DNA from: Anisodus tanguticus | Lineage: Eukaryota; Streptophyta; Magnoliopsida; Solanales; Solanaceae | DNA: 64,000 bases | NCBI GenBank assembly: GCA_034509755.1 | Contig: CM067543.1 | Coordinates: 50,524,653 to 50,588,652 of the forward strand | Direction of reading: 5' to 3' | In this document: in pieces, positions 22,440 through 34,100 of the stretch | Position numbering within the stretch: position 1 is the first letter of the stretch | How the letters are laid out: the number at the start of each line of letters is the position of its first letter | Program-made: the position numbers and the translations under genes | Notes under the pieces: generated by a model | Told to the model about the DNA's origin: nothing | Seen by the model: the letters and a program-made list of their open reading frames with translations, nothing else | Database searches by the model: none

Positions 22440-24415
22440 TGTATTAGTTATGCTGGTTTTTAAATTGCAATCAAACACCGTATTAAACGTGTTAAATTAT
22501 ATACATAGCAAAAATAAATACTACCAAACATGATATTACTTAAGCTAATACAAGGTTTTTAGGTTTTGGTGAGAAGACAACATCCATGTGTCAATTCTCA
22601 AGTTATGTTGTGCTTTATGCAAAAATGCCTCATGTATTTTTGCCGAAAGATTTTTCTGTCTTTTTCCTAAATTTGCAGCTTCTTTTGTTATAGCACTCTC
22701 CTTTTCTTCTTGGCTTTTTTCTTGAATTAATAATTCATAAAAGTTCCTCAAATTGTCCAATGTTTATGACACAATTAATTGAAGGATTCGATCCCTTTTG
22801 TTTACTCTTTTTCTTCTTGACGTATAGTTGAATTAACACCTAAGAGATTCTCAAATTTGTCTCCGATATCATTCATGGGGTCATAAAGGCTAAAGGGTCT
22901 TTTTTAGTGTTTAAAGAAATTATTATAGGACGACCTACCAAAAAGTGTGAAATGTCGGTTGGGATCTTGTCATAATTAACTTGAATTTTAGGATTCTAGC
23001 TATCTGAAAATTTCCTTGATAGAGAACATTTAACTGATGAAAAAAAGAACATCTTACATATTCCTTGATAAACTTATTCGACACGAATTTAAGTTAGTCT
23101 GGATTGGTAGGTTTAATTAGGACGGTACAAAAAAAACAAACAAATCGTACTAAACCGACAAATAAAAATATTTTTTTATTATTATTAGTTTGATTTGATT
23201 TATAAATATAAAAAATTTGAAATAATTAGTTTGATTCGATAAATTGAAAACTTAAACCAATCCGATCTATGTATTCCTCAAATTTAATCAAACCTATTTA
23301 TCCTTTTAGGGGTTAGGTGCACCCCACGTAAGTCTTATTCAAATAAAATAGGTAACACGTCATTTCTTCACCATTTTATGTCATTTACAGATGAGGGAAT
23401 TAAATTGAAGGATGAGAGAAGACTTTGATGACACAAAGCCAAAGCCAGCCCATTTTAAAACCATTGATTAGGGCATTAGTTTTTCTTTATTATCATCATC
23501 ATTCATGACTCATCACCTTGGAAGGTACTGTCATTTTATAAAGGGAATTCATATGTTTTAATTTTCTGCATCATTATGCTCGAAAATACTTATAATGTTT
23601 ACATCAAATTATATAAATTTATTATAGTAAGTAATTTAATGTGATAAAAATACATATTAATTAATCATAATTAAGTGTTTAAAGTCTATGTATAAATACT
23701 CATCATTTATTGGCTTAGTATAAACATTTTTACCATAATGCATTTGTCATTTGATGTTTCTTTTGGTCAAACATTTGGGTTATTTGGTAATACTCAACAG
23801 GTTAAAACATTTTTTTCAATAGTCATTTCGTTTTCTTTACTTTGCATTATTTTCTGCTCTTTCTTTTAACTCCATAGAAACGTATTAGACTAATATTGCC
23901 ATTTTAATATCTAATCATATCTAATATTGCAATGAGATGACTTTTTGGGACATGTGACCATTAAATTCTTGGATCCATAGTCTAGCCGCTACTACAAAAT
24001 ACAAATTAGCGCCAACATTTAAAACATAGATCTCTATTTATGACGGGCTATAGGATCGAGGGATAAAGAGAAAGTCCCCACCCCCTACAACGACCCCCTC
24101 CAAAAAAATAATTACTCACTACTCTTTACCAGTAATTATGTAAAAACTAATAATTGCAAATTTTGTATGACGATAAGTTAGACAACAAAGATATCTATAC
24201 TAGAAAAACATAATATTTGATATGATTTGGTCAATTGATCTATATATGAAAAGACTAATTAATATAAAAGAAAATATAAAACTATCAAGATAATAATATC
24301 CCGTAAACAAGACCTTTTTGATGAATATATCGTGGATGTTATTATGTTGGTGTCTGAGAAGGAAGAATCTTTAATTTATAGTAGTCTAAAACTTTTCCAT
24401 CAAATAAATTAATTA
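22440..24415. other. AT-rich intergenic stretch, nothing identified
   Basis: No gene, RNA or clear transposon end was recognised. Short open frames such as the minus-strand one at 22545-22760 lack domains. Confidence 0.4.
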
Positions 24416-24684
24416 CTCCCCCCGATGCAAAATAAGTGTCTACTTAGCCTTTAGCACACCCCTTAAGAAAATACTAACTCCTAGAATGAAATAGATATTA
24501 TGATTAAACTACCCTCAATTAAAATTTGCATATTCAACTTAACACATTGGGATCTGATCACTTAGCACTTAATAAGGGCAAATTGAAAAAAATAAAATTA
24601 ATCCCCTCTTGATTACGTAAGTGGATACTTATTTTGAATCAAAATAAAAAGGCTAAGTGAACACTTATTATAAATCTAAAGGAG
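24416..24684. mobile_element. Stowaway-like MITE
   Basis: The ends CTCCCCCCGATGCAAAATAA and the reverse complement (CTCCTTTAGATTTATAATAA) form terminal inverted repeats, flanked by TA on both sides (24414-24415, 24685-24686). At 269 bp, with inner AAGTGTCTACTTAGCC / GGCTAAGTGAACACTT complementarity and no coding, it fits a Tc1/mariner-derived MITE. Confidence 0.85.
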
Positions 24685-24686
24685 TA

Positions 24687-26716
24687 ATATTCTTTTTTGA
24701 TGTAAAAACACAATTATGATAATTTTCAAATAAAGTAGAAAATTAAGGGTAAACCCAAACATCTTCGTTCGCTTTTTTACTTGTTTAGGAGTATTGATTG
24801 TGCATTCCCCTTAAAAGAATATTATTTAAGAGTTTATTTTATTAAATTATTTTATTAATGATACTTTGAAATTTAAATGTGACTACTAGTATTCTAATTA
24901 AAGTGAGAAATAATTACTTAAAATTAAAGGTAAAATTTAAAACATAAATATTTCAATGTATCAAAATGAACAACTAAAAAAGAAATTTATTTTAAATATA
25001 TTTGACAAGTAAAAGGTACGAAGGGCATATCAATTTATGGCTATACATGCGAGCAACTTGAATGAGATGCAAAATTCCTTCATAGACCAACCTCATTAAT
25101 TATATAATTATTTCTTTTGTAAATCAGAGAACTAATAAAAAGGACCGTTTGACCCTAAAATGGTGTTATTGTTTTTGATACTTTCTTTCTATGGAAAATA
25201 TATATTTCTTCCTTATTTTCTCTGCTTTTCGAGGGTAAGTCTCTACTTGCACTCAATGTATTTATGTACTTACACCAAATTATATAAATTATTATAATTC
25301 AATAATTTAATAAGATGAAAATATATGTTAATTGATCATATTTAAATGCTACAACTTTATGTACAAACACACATATTATGTATTTATTGACTTGAGATAA
25401 AAATCTGACGCACATAAATTTTTACCAATTCCGAATTTAGAAACATGGAGAAAGGGGGAAATTTCACATTTGTTCCCAAGGAATATTCCACATACGTTTT
25501 ATTAATCTTTAATACAAAGTACAGACAGATAAAAAATTAATAGAAAGATACTCTATCAAATAGAGTGAATTTCTCTGACCACCAATGAAGTGTGAGAATA
25601 TTATAGGATTTTCATAAATTGTAGCCAATCATTTTACTTTTTGACAATATTAGCATTAAAAATAAAATAGTTAAATCGGTTGGTTGTGGTGGGTTTCTTT
25701 CGAGTGGCTTCTTTGAATTTAATGGAAGAAAAACTTTTCTCTTCTAATCCAATGATTCCTTTCTGGAAAGTAATAGGGTTAAACTATCGTATGTTTTTTT
25801 TGCGAAATTGAAGAAAGACAAAGAAAAACTATTATCTTCACGAACTCATAATTAACTTAAAGGGAATGTACCACGACGGTTACAATGAAATGGATAGGAT
25901 CATTCATTCTTTAATCAGACTTCAAGTTTGAGTTCCATAAATTGAATTTTTTTGGGCATGGAATGTTATTCTATTTAATCGATCTTAAATAAAGTAAATT
26001 AGGTTAGTCGAGGCTCCAAAATGAAAATCAGATCGTCGATTTTCTCTTTTTGGAACGACTACCTAGTAAATAATCATGTTTTTATTTCGCTTGCTACTTA
26101 TGGATCTTTTAGATCATGATCGAAGATCTTTTTGAACAAACTGAAATTTTTATGAGAAAATGTTAGAGTACGATCTAAAATTTTATTATTGCTATACGAT
26201 AATCTAATGTTTTATCAGTTTTATTTTTCAGTAATTATATTTTTACACATTTTAAAAATAGAGACAAAATTTAAATAATAACCTAAAATATATATTTATT
26301 TGCACAAATTCCCAATACCGCACACACCGATAGGAAACCAAGAAATTAGTCGGAATGTGTTTCCCCCCTCAATTTCCTTTCTTACTTTCTACCCAAATCA
26401 GATAAAGAAAAGAATGTCAAGATAAGCATCTTGAGACCAAAAAGTCATACTTTTTAATCCCATTAAAGTGAATTCGTAAGTTATTATGTTTTATTACTAA
26501 TGTGCGTTAGGTGTATCAATTTGTACTAGTTGATGCTATTATGAATATCTTTATAATACTTGATAAAAAAGGGGAAGAAAAATGAATATATCTAACTTTA
26601 TCAACTTTCTTGTTTCTTTTCCCTGAAGTCGACATGTTTCATTGTTAAAAGTGAAAGTGAGTGAAGTGTTCATCTATCTTGAATTTGCTTATAGACATCT
26701 ATATCTATTGTCTTAT
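24687..26716. other. AT-rich intergenic stretch, nothing identified
   Basis: No coding or RNA gene recognised over about 2 kb. Base composition is strongly AT-rich throughout. Confidence 0.4.
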
Positions 26717-26959
26717 AGGGTGAGCACGGGTACAGGGTATCCAGATACCCGATCGGAACCGACACTAACGGATAGGTTCCGGTTAGTGTCTGTTCTGGGT
26801 AGATATATTATAATAACGGGTAGGTTCCGAGTAGTAAAATTAGGAATGATCAATGTCGGGTTCGGTTTCGATTTCGGCAAATAGAGATAGGGTACCCTGA
26901 ACCTATGATTAGGAACATAAATTTTATTTTTTTCAGTAGCACTAATCTGTTCTGCTTTC

Positions 26960-27200
26960 TTATAAATTGAAACTGATATCACCCATTAAAATGGCATCAC
27001 CAGTGCGCAGTTTCATCACAAGAACCAACATAGTCAAGAAGCTATCCACCTGCAACCATGTACAACCCAATGTCCGACCATCATTACCAATTTCATCCAT
27101 TGAACTTTTAGATATTGGCAGAATATGACAATAAAGAAAATCAAAAGCAGACTCAGATGCTACCAATGCAAAATAGAACATCTTATTCACACTCTAGGAA
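26960..27200 (-). pseudogene. Possible captured host-gene exon inside the hAT-like element
   Basis: An open minus-strand frame of about 76 codons (NKMFYFALVASESAFDFLYC and, later, TLGCTWLQVDSFLTMLVLVM) is preceded by a good acceptor (TTTTTCCTAG at about 27195) and contains a CAG/GTGGAT donor-like site. The amino-acid composition looks like real protein, but I do not recognise the family. Confidence 0.3.
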
Positions 27201-27288
27201 AAATCTATAGTCAACAGTCAGCTTATACCTCTAAAGAGCTTTCACGCAAGGTACTGTCAAGCACAGACAGAGGGCTGCCCTGTAGACA

Positions 27289-27335
27289 TAACCAAAGTTC
27301 CCGTAACAAAAATTTACAGGGTATCCGGAACCTAC
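27289..27335 (+). repeat. 47-bp direct repeat, left copy, flanking the organelle insert
   Basis: Begins TAACCAAAGTTCCC and ends GGAACCTAC; the second copy lies at 27714-27761 with two substitutions and one extra G. Together they bracket the mitochondrial insert. Confidence 0.9.
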
Positions 27336-27509
27336 TCTCCTTTTTTTGGTCTCCCCCCTTTAACTTGATAAATCATAAAAGAAGAAGAAATCGTTGCGTA
27401 GAAAGTCGTGCTTACTATCTCCTCCATCATTGTTATGTAAGAGGAAAAAAGCGAAAAACTTACTTTTAGGTAGTGGCCTAAGCGCTAAGAAGTGAACATC
27501 ATGCTACTC

Positions 27510-27556
27510 AGACTATATGCTTAACACGTGCAAGTCGAACCTTGGTTTTCAGAGTT
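27510..27556 (+). pseudogene. rrn18: Fragment of mitochondrial 18S rRNA 5' region
   Basis: The universal small-subunit motif GCTTAACACGTGCAAGTCGA is present with G where mitochondrial rRNA has A in ACACATG. Only about 45 bases are recognisable, followed directly by the tRNA, so it cannot make rRNA. Confidence 0.65.
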
Positions 27557-27574
27557 TGAAAGAGAACGGGAAGA

Positions 27575-27648
27575 AGCGGGGTAAAGGAATTGGTCAACTC
27601 ATCAGGCTCATGACTTGAAGATTGAAGGTTCGAATCCTGTCCCCGCCT
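27575..27648 (+). tRNA. trnfM: Mitochondrial-type initiator tRNA-Met (CAU) copy in the NUMT, probably inactive
   Basis: A 74-base cloverleaf can be drawn: acceptor GCGGGG/CCCCGC with an unpaired first position (an initiator feature), a D arm with TTGGTCAACTCATC, an anticodon arm TCAGG-CTCATGA-CTTGA with CAT, and a T arm AGG-TTCGAAT-CCT. Compared with the recalled mitochondrial gene, changes weaken the anticodon stem (G-T pair) and the T stem (A-G mismatch). In nuclear DNA such organelle copies are usually not functional. Confidence 0.75.
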
Positions 27649-27713
27649 AATCAGTGGAACATTGTTCACCGGGATAGAAGGCCGGTCCCAACCCGTCTAT
27701 AAAATGTGGCTAG

Positions 27714-27761
27714 TAACCAAAGTTCCCATAACAAAAATTTACAGGGTACCCGGGAACCTAC
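27714..27761 (+). repeat. 48-bp direct repeat, right copy
   Basis: Second copy of the repeat at 27289-27335, starting TAACCAAAGTTCCCATAACA. It marks the right border of the organelle insert and continues into the hAT-like element. Confidence 0.9.
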
Positions 27762-28348
27762 CCGAAATCGCAAGGTCCGGGTAGGTTCCGAATAATGATT
27801 TCTACAGGTAGGTTCCGAGTAATAAATTTAGAAACCGATCTTTTACTGGGTAGAGTCTGGGTAGTTAAAAAAAGTTAGGATATCCGAACCCGCTCACCCC
27901 TAGTCTTATGTCTACTCATTATCAAGATAAAGACTTTCACTCTTGAATTATTCTCTATTTTTTTGTTTTTAATCGAAAGGGTTAAGAAGTAAGAACTGTG
28001 AAAACTATTTTCGCCTATCATTTTTTGCACTAAACGTTACTAGTAAGTGGTATGTCTTTTTGTTTCCTGACATAAGGTTGTCCGGTGGGCCGGGTCGGCA
28101 TGATTCGGCCTGTCCCGATACCCGCCCCCGCCCCACCTCGATCCCCCTAAAAAAAGTTCAGTGTTAGGGTTCAAACTCGGGACGGGATCTGGGCTCGTCC
28201 CGATCCCGATCCCGATTGGAGCCGGCCCAACCCTACCCTGCTCCTCCCCGACCACGTCCCCGTCCCGCCAGCCCCCTCCCCCTTTGCAAAAATAACCGTT
28301 GTGCAACAGCTATAACGACCATTTTTTACCCCCACCCCACAAACCCCC

Positions 28349-30762
28349 TGTAACACCCCGTATTTTCGGATAGCGGTTGAACTCGTAGCGTAGGTAAGTA
28401 GACCCGGACCCGGGAAAATTTCGTTGTACTTGTGTATTAATAAGAGGATTAGTAAATAAAAGGGCGTGATCCCGAAATAATTTTGGGATTTAGTAAGTGT
28501 GACGATGGAGTTAAATAATTGTGTATCCCGTAGAGAGTATAGGCTGGTATTTTATTACGGGAAGTATGATATTGACATATGAGGATTTTAGTAATCGTCG
28601 GGATTTAAATAATTGGAGATCGGAAATTTAATTGTGTGTATAATTAATTAATTGTGGGATTAATTAATTAGGGGGGACAATTTATAGTGGGAGTAGGTAA
28701 GTGAGATGTTATAATCGATTTGGGGGTGGCTAAGCCCCAAATCGATCGACCGAGAACAACGCCCATAAGGCTTCCTTCTCCATTTTCTTTCATTTCTTCA
28801 ATTCCATCTCTTCATCTCTACCAAACTCCTTCACCAAATACATTTCTAGTAGCAGGAGCAAGCCTCGGTCGATGGGTTTTCTGAGATTTCGACCAAAATT
28901 TGGGGATTTTCGGGAGCTTTCTTATAACCAACGAAGGGGGAAATTCGTGGTGTTCTGGGTTTAGATTCTAGTAGAACCGAAACCATTAACAAGCTTAGAA
29001 GCTAAACAAGAAACCTTGAATGCGAAAGGATTCCGGGGTGAATCAATGTTGGGGATTCTGTTTCAGTTTTCTTTCGGAAGCTGTTGGGATGACAGGTTCG
29101 ACGATTCTCGTCACTGCGTTTAAGAGAGGTAATCTTCTTTATTCTCTAAGTTTGTACAAGTTCTAGACTTGATTCTTGCTATTAGTTCTAAAGACGATTG
29201 TCGAAAATGCGAATTTGGGTTGGGTGTTGTCGGACCGTCGTTATCGAGAGTTACTTGGGTTTGCATGTGAAATTGTGGTACTGTTTCGGAGATTTTAGTA
29301 GTATAAGAAGGAGGATTAATAGAGTTGGATGTTTCACTACTTACATAGATTTCGATATAGAAGGAATATAGGTTCTACGCGGTTAAGGGGTTCGTTAGAA
29401 TATCCTTAAGAATCTGTTTTTAAAATGTTGTGTCGATTATGATTTAAATCATCCGTATGATGTAGATAAGCATTCATAGGGGCTTACAAGGACCCGCGGA
29501 ACTTAGATAAATTCGACAACAAGGTTGAAGTTCTAAAACGAGGCGTACGCTAATATTGAGTCGATTAATTCGTCTAAGAGGTATGTGAAACCCTTACTTC
29601 TTTCTTTTGGCATGCTTTAATGAAAGTACGGCGGACGTACTTAATTCTTATATAGTTTAATTCCTAAAGAGGATTGTTATGAGAAGTGCCTATGATTTTT
29701 CAGCAAAGAGTTTATTATGACATTATTGTAATGATTTAATTGAGAGTCAAATGCTGTTTTTTTACTTGCATGGCACTCATGATATCTACTCGTGCTAAGT
29801 GTTACTACTTCACCTCACCGAGTCCCGGGCCGGGTTACGACTCGTGCATAGCCTTGCATTGTTCACCGAGACCCTCACTAGAGGGCCGGGTTACGTAGGA
29901 TGGATCCATAGATGAGATATGACTTTACCGAGTCCCAGGATGGGCCGGGTTATGATATGATTCCACCGAGTCCCGCATTAGTGGGCCGGGTTACGTTACA
30001 GGTATATATATGTATATGGACAGGCATACATGTTTTCCTGACTTGACTCTCATGTTTATAAGGCATAACTGACTTTTATGGTTTATGGCACAATTGGATT
30101 TGGATACTGATTTTTATACTGATCTCATGTTTCTGTTGGCTACTTATGATTTATTTTACAGCTTCATGTTTTACATGCTCAGTACATTATTTCGTACTGA
30201 CCCCCCTTTCCTCGGGGGGCTGCGTTTCATGCCCGCAGGTACATGTTTTCAGTTTGGTGAACCTCGTGCCTAGGTTCCTACTCAAGAGTTGGAAAGCTCC
30301 TTTGATCCGAGTTTTGTCATGTTGGTACCGAATCTCTTTAGAGCTTCGTTTGTATTTAGGGGCACGACGGGGCCCCGTCCCGTCATATGTCGTTCTTCTT
30401 CTTATAGAGGTCTCGACGGTGGTGGGTTGTACGTATGTAAGGGTTATGACTCGTTTGGGTCGGTCCATGTTATTGTATTCTCGTGGTTGGGGTGTTCCCA
30501 TGTTTATACGTTACTATCTCGGTGGCGCCTTGTCGGCTTGCTTGTTATTTTATATTGGCTAATTGTGACTCCTCGGGAGACAGTGCATTCGGGGGTAAAG
30601 GCGGCCTTGTCGGCTTGCCTACCCCGCATATGTTGTTATTGCGACGTTATGCTTTACGCCGGATTTCGACTCATTAAGGGTTAGTTAGATTATGTGTGAC
30701 AAAGTTAGTATAATGACGTCATTAGGGCGGTTAGTCGCGGCCCGTCGGGTCGGGTCGTGACA
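28349..30762 (+). repeat. Left LTR (2,414 bp)
   Basis: Nearly identical to the right LTR over its first 1.8 kb, with small differences at about 28676, 28951 and 29250, but with many short indels after about 30190. Open frames inside it (30085-30684) occur in both LTRs and are not genes. It holds a tandem CCGAGTCCC/GGGCCGGGTTACG array. Confidence 0.93.
29815..29999 (+). repeat. Tandem array inside the LTR
   Basis: Four imperfect units, each with ACCGAG(T/A)CCC followed 15-40 bases later by GGGCCGGGTTA, repeated at 36789-36973 in the right LTR. It lies downstream of any likely U3 core and could be structural RNA or a regulatory array. Confidence 0.8.
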
Positions 30763-30766
30763 AAAG

Positions 30767-30778
30767 TGGTATCAGAGC
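30767..30778 (+). promoter_or_regulatory. Primer binding site (initiator tRNA-Met)
   Basis: TGGTATCAGAGC, the exact complement of the 3' end of plant initiator tRNA-Met, four bases after the left LTR. Confidence 0.92.
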
Positions 30779-30963
30779 AGTTAGTCCTCGGAATGTCTAC
30801 AGACCGTGTCTAGTAGAGTCTTGCGTATGGGTATGTTGTGCACCATACTTATACGCAGAGGTCGCCGAACATTTAGGATTGGTTCTATTCTTCTTACTCT
30901 AAGATCGTGCGATAGAGCTATGTTATTAGGTTATTCCCTCTCTGACGTATTAATGTGTTACAG

Positions 30964-31108
30964 CTATGCCTCCAAAGAAAGCGACAGCCGCTAGAAGGGC
31001 AATACGAATTCGAGGTTATGAGAACCTACCTTACTCGTATACGGGAAGAAATAATGTAAGTTTGGGACATGGAATATTTGAGACTCTTAGAATATTAGAT
31101 AATCGTTG
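30964..31108 (+). pseudogene. gag-like start remnant in the LARD-like element
   Basis: ATG at 30964 reads MPPKKATAARRAIRIRGYEN and stops after 48 codons. The basic MPPKK/MPPRR start is common in Gypsy gag proteins. No further gag is recognisable. Confidence 0.4.
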
Positions 31109-34100
31109 AGACCTTAGATATACAAGGCCTTCTTGAGTAAAATATTTTATGGTTGATCTGGGTTATAGTACATGGTATGTGTGAAGTCTATTAGTTGTGA
31201 TGACTCCTTGGTATGCTTATGTTTATATGAAAAGGAATATGAGATATGCCAAAAAAAAAAAAAAAAAAACCGGAATTGTTACTGTTGTACATATAAGGTT
31301 TGTTGTCTCTGGAGCAAGTTGTCTGGATAAGTCCTTGAAATTAGTTTAGCAGGTAGTTGATAGTCATTAACGGGTTGTCCTACTTGTGGATGGGGCTTAG
31401 GAATAGATGGTCCTCTACCTGTGGTAATATTACCCTGTTTAAGTTGATGTGTTCCAGCTTTTCTTATGAGTTATGCTATCCATGTTATGTATAAATGTAT
31501 TCTGTCTTGGTCATACTTCTTAGGGTGGTCTGTTAATGTCCCTGTACAGTATGTGGGTTGAGTATAAATCACTTGTGTTAGGACCTATCTTCGCCAATTT
31601 TGCTCAGTGGGACTACCTCTAAACAGCTTAATTAGACTTGCCTAGATATCTTCTATGTTTGATTAAGATTTCCCCCGTAATTGTCTTTGCGTATCTTAAT
31701 GTAGAATGCAAAATGTTCTAATAACCCAAGCCTGCGTTTTACCTCTTAAATAGGGAATAGATTCGTATGCTAAACATGTTGTCAATAATTGCTTAAGGGA
31801 GTGGAAAATTGAGTATTTACAACATTCCAGGAATGACTTGCTGCTGCAATAGACGGTTTGCTTATTTAGTTAACTATTAAACCGTGAATATATTATGCCA
31901 AGCATTATGTAATATATGTGAATACTGTGGCTATTTGTGACTACTCTATTAATGTCTAGCAGGTTCTGTTGATGAAAACAATGTTAGAGTATTGTGTGAC
32001 GATTATTTGTGTGTTAAGTGGTTGTCTTGTTAGGTTTAAGAGTTATTTGACCTTGTATGACCCGTGTAAATGATTGAAGGGCTTAATGCTTTTAGTTATT
32101 TAGTTATCTGCCTATAATAAGGGAACTAAGATTTAGCATAAGGATGTTGTTATAATTATGATAGGACCACCTAATGACTTTGAAATGGATGTGTGTTTTG
32201 TTTAAGTCTTTCATCGTGATCTGAAGGATAGTTTAGGAGCCTATTTGGTGTGTGTTTTGCTGGTTAAAGGGTCATATCTATCCTTGGCATGTCCCAATGA
32301 AAAATGAAAAATGAATATCTGAGTAGTTCCTCAACTATGTGCATTCCCTTGCTTCTTGCCGATTTGGTTAAGTTATTAAGTGAGTAGTGATGAGGTTAGC
32401 ATGACATGGATTGGCGGGTTGGATTGAAGTTAGGTTTAGCATGTATGGGTTATTTAAATTAATGTGATGACCGATATATTATTTTGGAAACTCTTTGGCT
32501 ATCGTAGTCGTTTGGTCATATTATCTACCTAAAACAAGCGCCTCTAATTAAGAACAAGATTAGTTGTCCTATTTAGCAAAACTTGTCTTATATCGTCTGA
32601 TATGATAATTTAAAACTAGAAGAGAATGACTTAAGTGTGTTGATATGGTTGAGGTTATGTGATGTTAATTATGATGGGAATTGATAAAGGGTAGCCTATG
32701 TGATGATTGTGAATTATGAATATTACCTAGATTCCGAGCCTCGCTTTACTCGATTTGGGGTATGTTAGAAGTTATAACTAAGCATGCCTAAATAAATGGT
32801 TATATGTTTGGATTAATCGAAAAGGAATATGTGGATTTTGCATGTTGGTTGATAAGGTTGTTGTATAGTCTGGTGTAATTTTAGTTGAATCATGAAATGA
32901 CTTTTAAACTATTGTATGCATAAGTTAAGCGATAATAACCTTGTTTGGATTGATTAGTATTGTTAGAGACAATTCCGACTTGATAGGAATCTAACCTAAA
33001 GTTAGGAGTAACCTATGACTTATTGGTTATAGTAAAAAGACCGGTGTGACTTCTATTACATTTTTCATATAAGTACAATAGTAACCTTGGTTGAGTATAA
33101 GCTTAGAGAATATGTCGAAACTTCTTGTTTTTGGTTTTTTTCTATGTGGTATCCGGTAATTTGGAATGATGTAGCCTACATGTGGTCTCCAATGACATGT
33201 GTAGCTTCAATTATGACTACATGATGTCCCGTCCGTGCTATTAATATCTTTGTTACTTCTATGGATGCATAATGTGATATAAACTGGATTTTTTTTTTTA
33301 AAACCAAAGGACTTATTTTAGTTTATTGTTGGAATTTATGAGCTTAACACTGACCCAAGAGGTTGTGGTATGTCCAAAGGGAAGTTTAGTTCCTAAGTTG
33401 TTTTCTTAGGTATGTACTTGTTGTATCTATGTTCTTGTAACTTGAACTTTATGTGGTCCGAATGTTGAAGTTATGTTATGAATGCCAAGAAAAGAGTATT
33501 TCGCACCCATTCATGTATCCATGTTATCATTGCCAATGTGTAAACCAATCCACCTAGTTAAGTGCATGTATAAGTAGGAATAAAAGCTTAGAACCACTAT
33601 GCTAGTTGACATGTGCTCCTAACAAGTTAAAATGATAAACTTATGCTAATTTCGGCATGATGGCCTTTAAAGGGGTGATTCGAGAAAATTCCTCCGGACC
33701 TCGTAATTACGCTTATATGAACTGTTGGTATGCAGCCTCTTAAGGTATTTGTTGTGGCCCTGGATATGGTGTGATTGTAGGTTAGGTGCAGGTATTGAAG
33801 CAAGATTAACCCGGCAAGTATTTGATGCCTATTAACTATGGTATAAAGGGGTGTTTGACTTAGTATTGGCATTTCGAGTTGGTTTTTTCCCCCTTATGTT
33901 AGGCTTTACATAGCCATGTCCATAGGTGAGTGGCACCACCAATCTAGACCTGAATTTGGTAAATGAATCTGTATTAATTAAGGTGCCGACTGGTTATGCT
34001 TGGAATAGAGGCTCAACATGGTCAAGCCCCATTTCTGCACACCTAACCAGAGTAGGTTGCATTTAGTTACTTGTTTTTATGTTGCCCAAGGACCAGCTTA

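Larger units (their letters stand above)
27336..27713 (+). mobile_element. Nuclear insertion of mitochondrial DNA (NUMT)
   Basis: A 378-bp block unlike its surroundings. It holds TATATGCTTAACACGTGCAA, the start-proximal core of plant mitochondrial 18S rRNA (normally ...ACACATGCAAG), and then a complete initiator tRNA-Met of mitochondrial type. Identification is by recalled mitochondrial sequences; extent is set by the flanking direct repeats. Confidence 0.72.
26717..27901. mobile_element. Non-autonomous hAT-like element carrying foreign DNA
   Basis: The left end AGGGTGAGCACGGGTACAGG and the right end, read inward as AGGGGTGAGCGGGTTCGGAT, are imperfect terminal inverted repeats. Flanks TGTCTTAT (26709-26716) and AGTCTTAT (27902-27909) form an 8-bp duplication with one mismatch, as expected for hAT. 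Subterminal GGTAGGTTCCGAGTA-type motifs repeat at both ends. There is no transposase; the interior holds a possible gene fragment (26960-27200) and an organelle DNA insert (27336-27713). Confidence 0.72.

Noticed and set aside
26642..26982. Open frames on both strands with GYPVPVLTL/GTGYPDTRSE-like repeats
   Set aside because: They arise from the repeated GGTAGGTTCCGAGT subterminal motifs of the hAT-like element.
27510..27556. Functional rRNA gene
   Set aside because: Only the start-proximal motif of small-subunit rRNA is present, immediately followed by a tRNA.
28040..28356. Minus-strand Gly-rich open frames
   Set aside because: Low-complexity reading of the GC-rich hAT left end, running into the LTR.
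30085..30684. Overlapping open frames with membrane-protein-like composition
   Set aside because: They lie wholly inside the left LTR, recur in altered frames at 37065-37690 in the right LTR, and have no domains.
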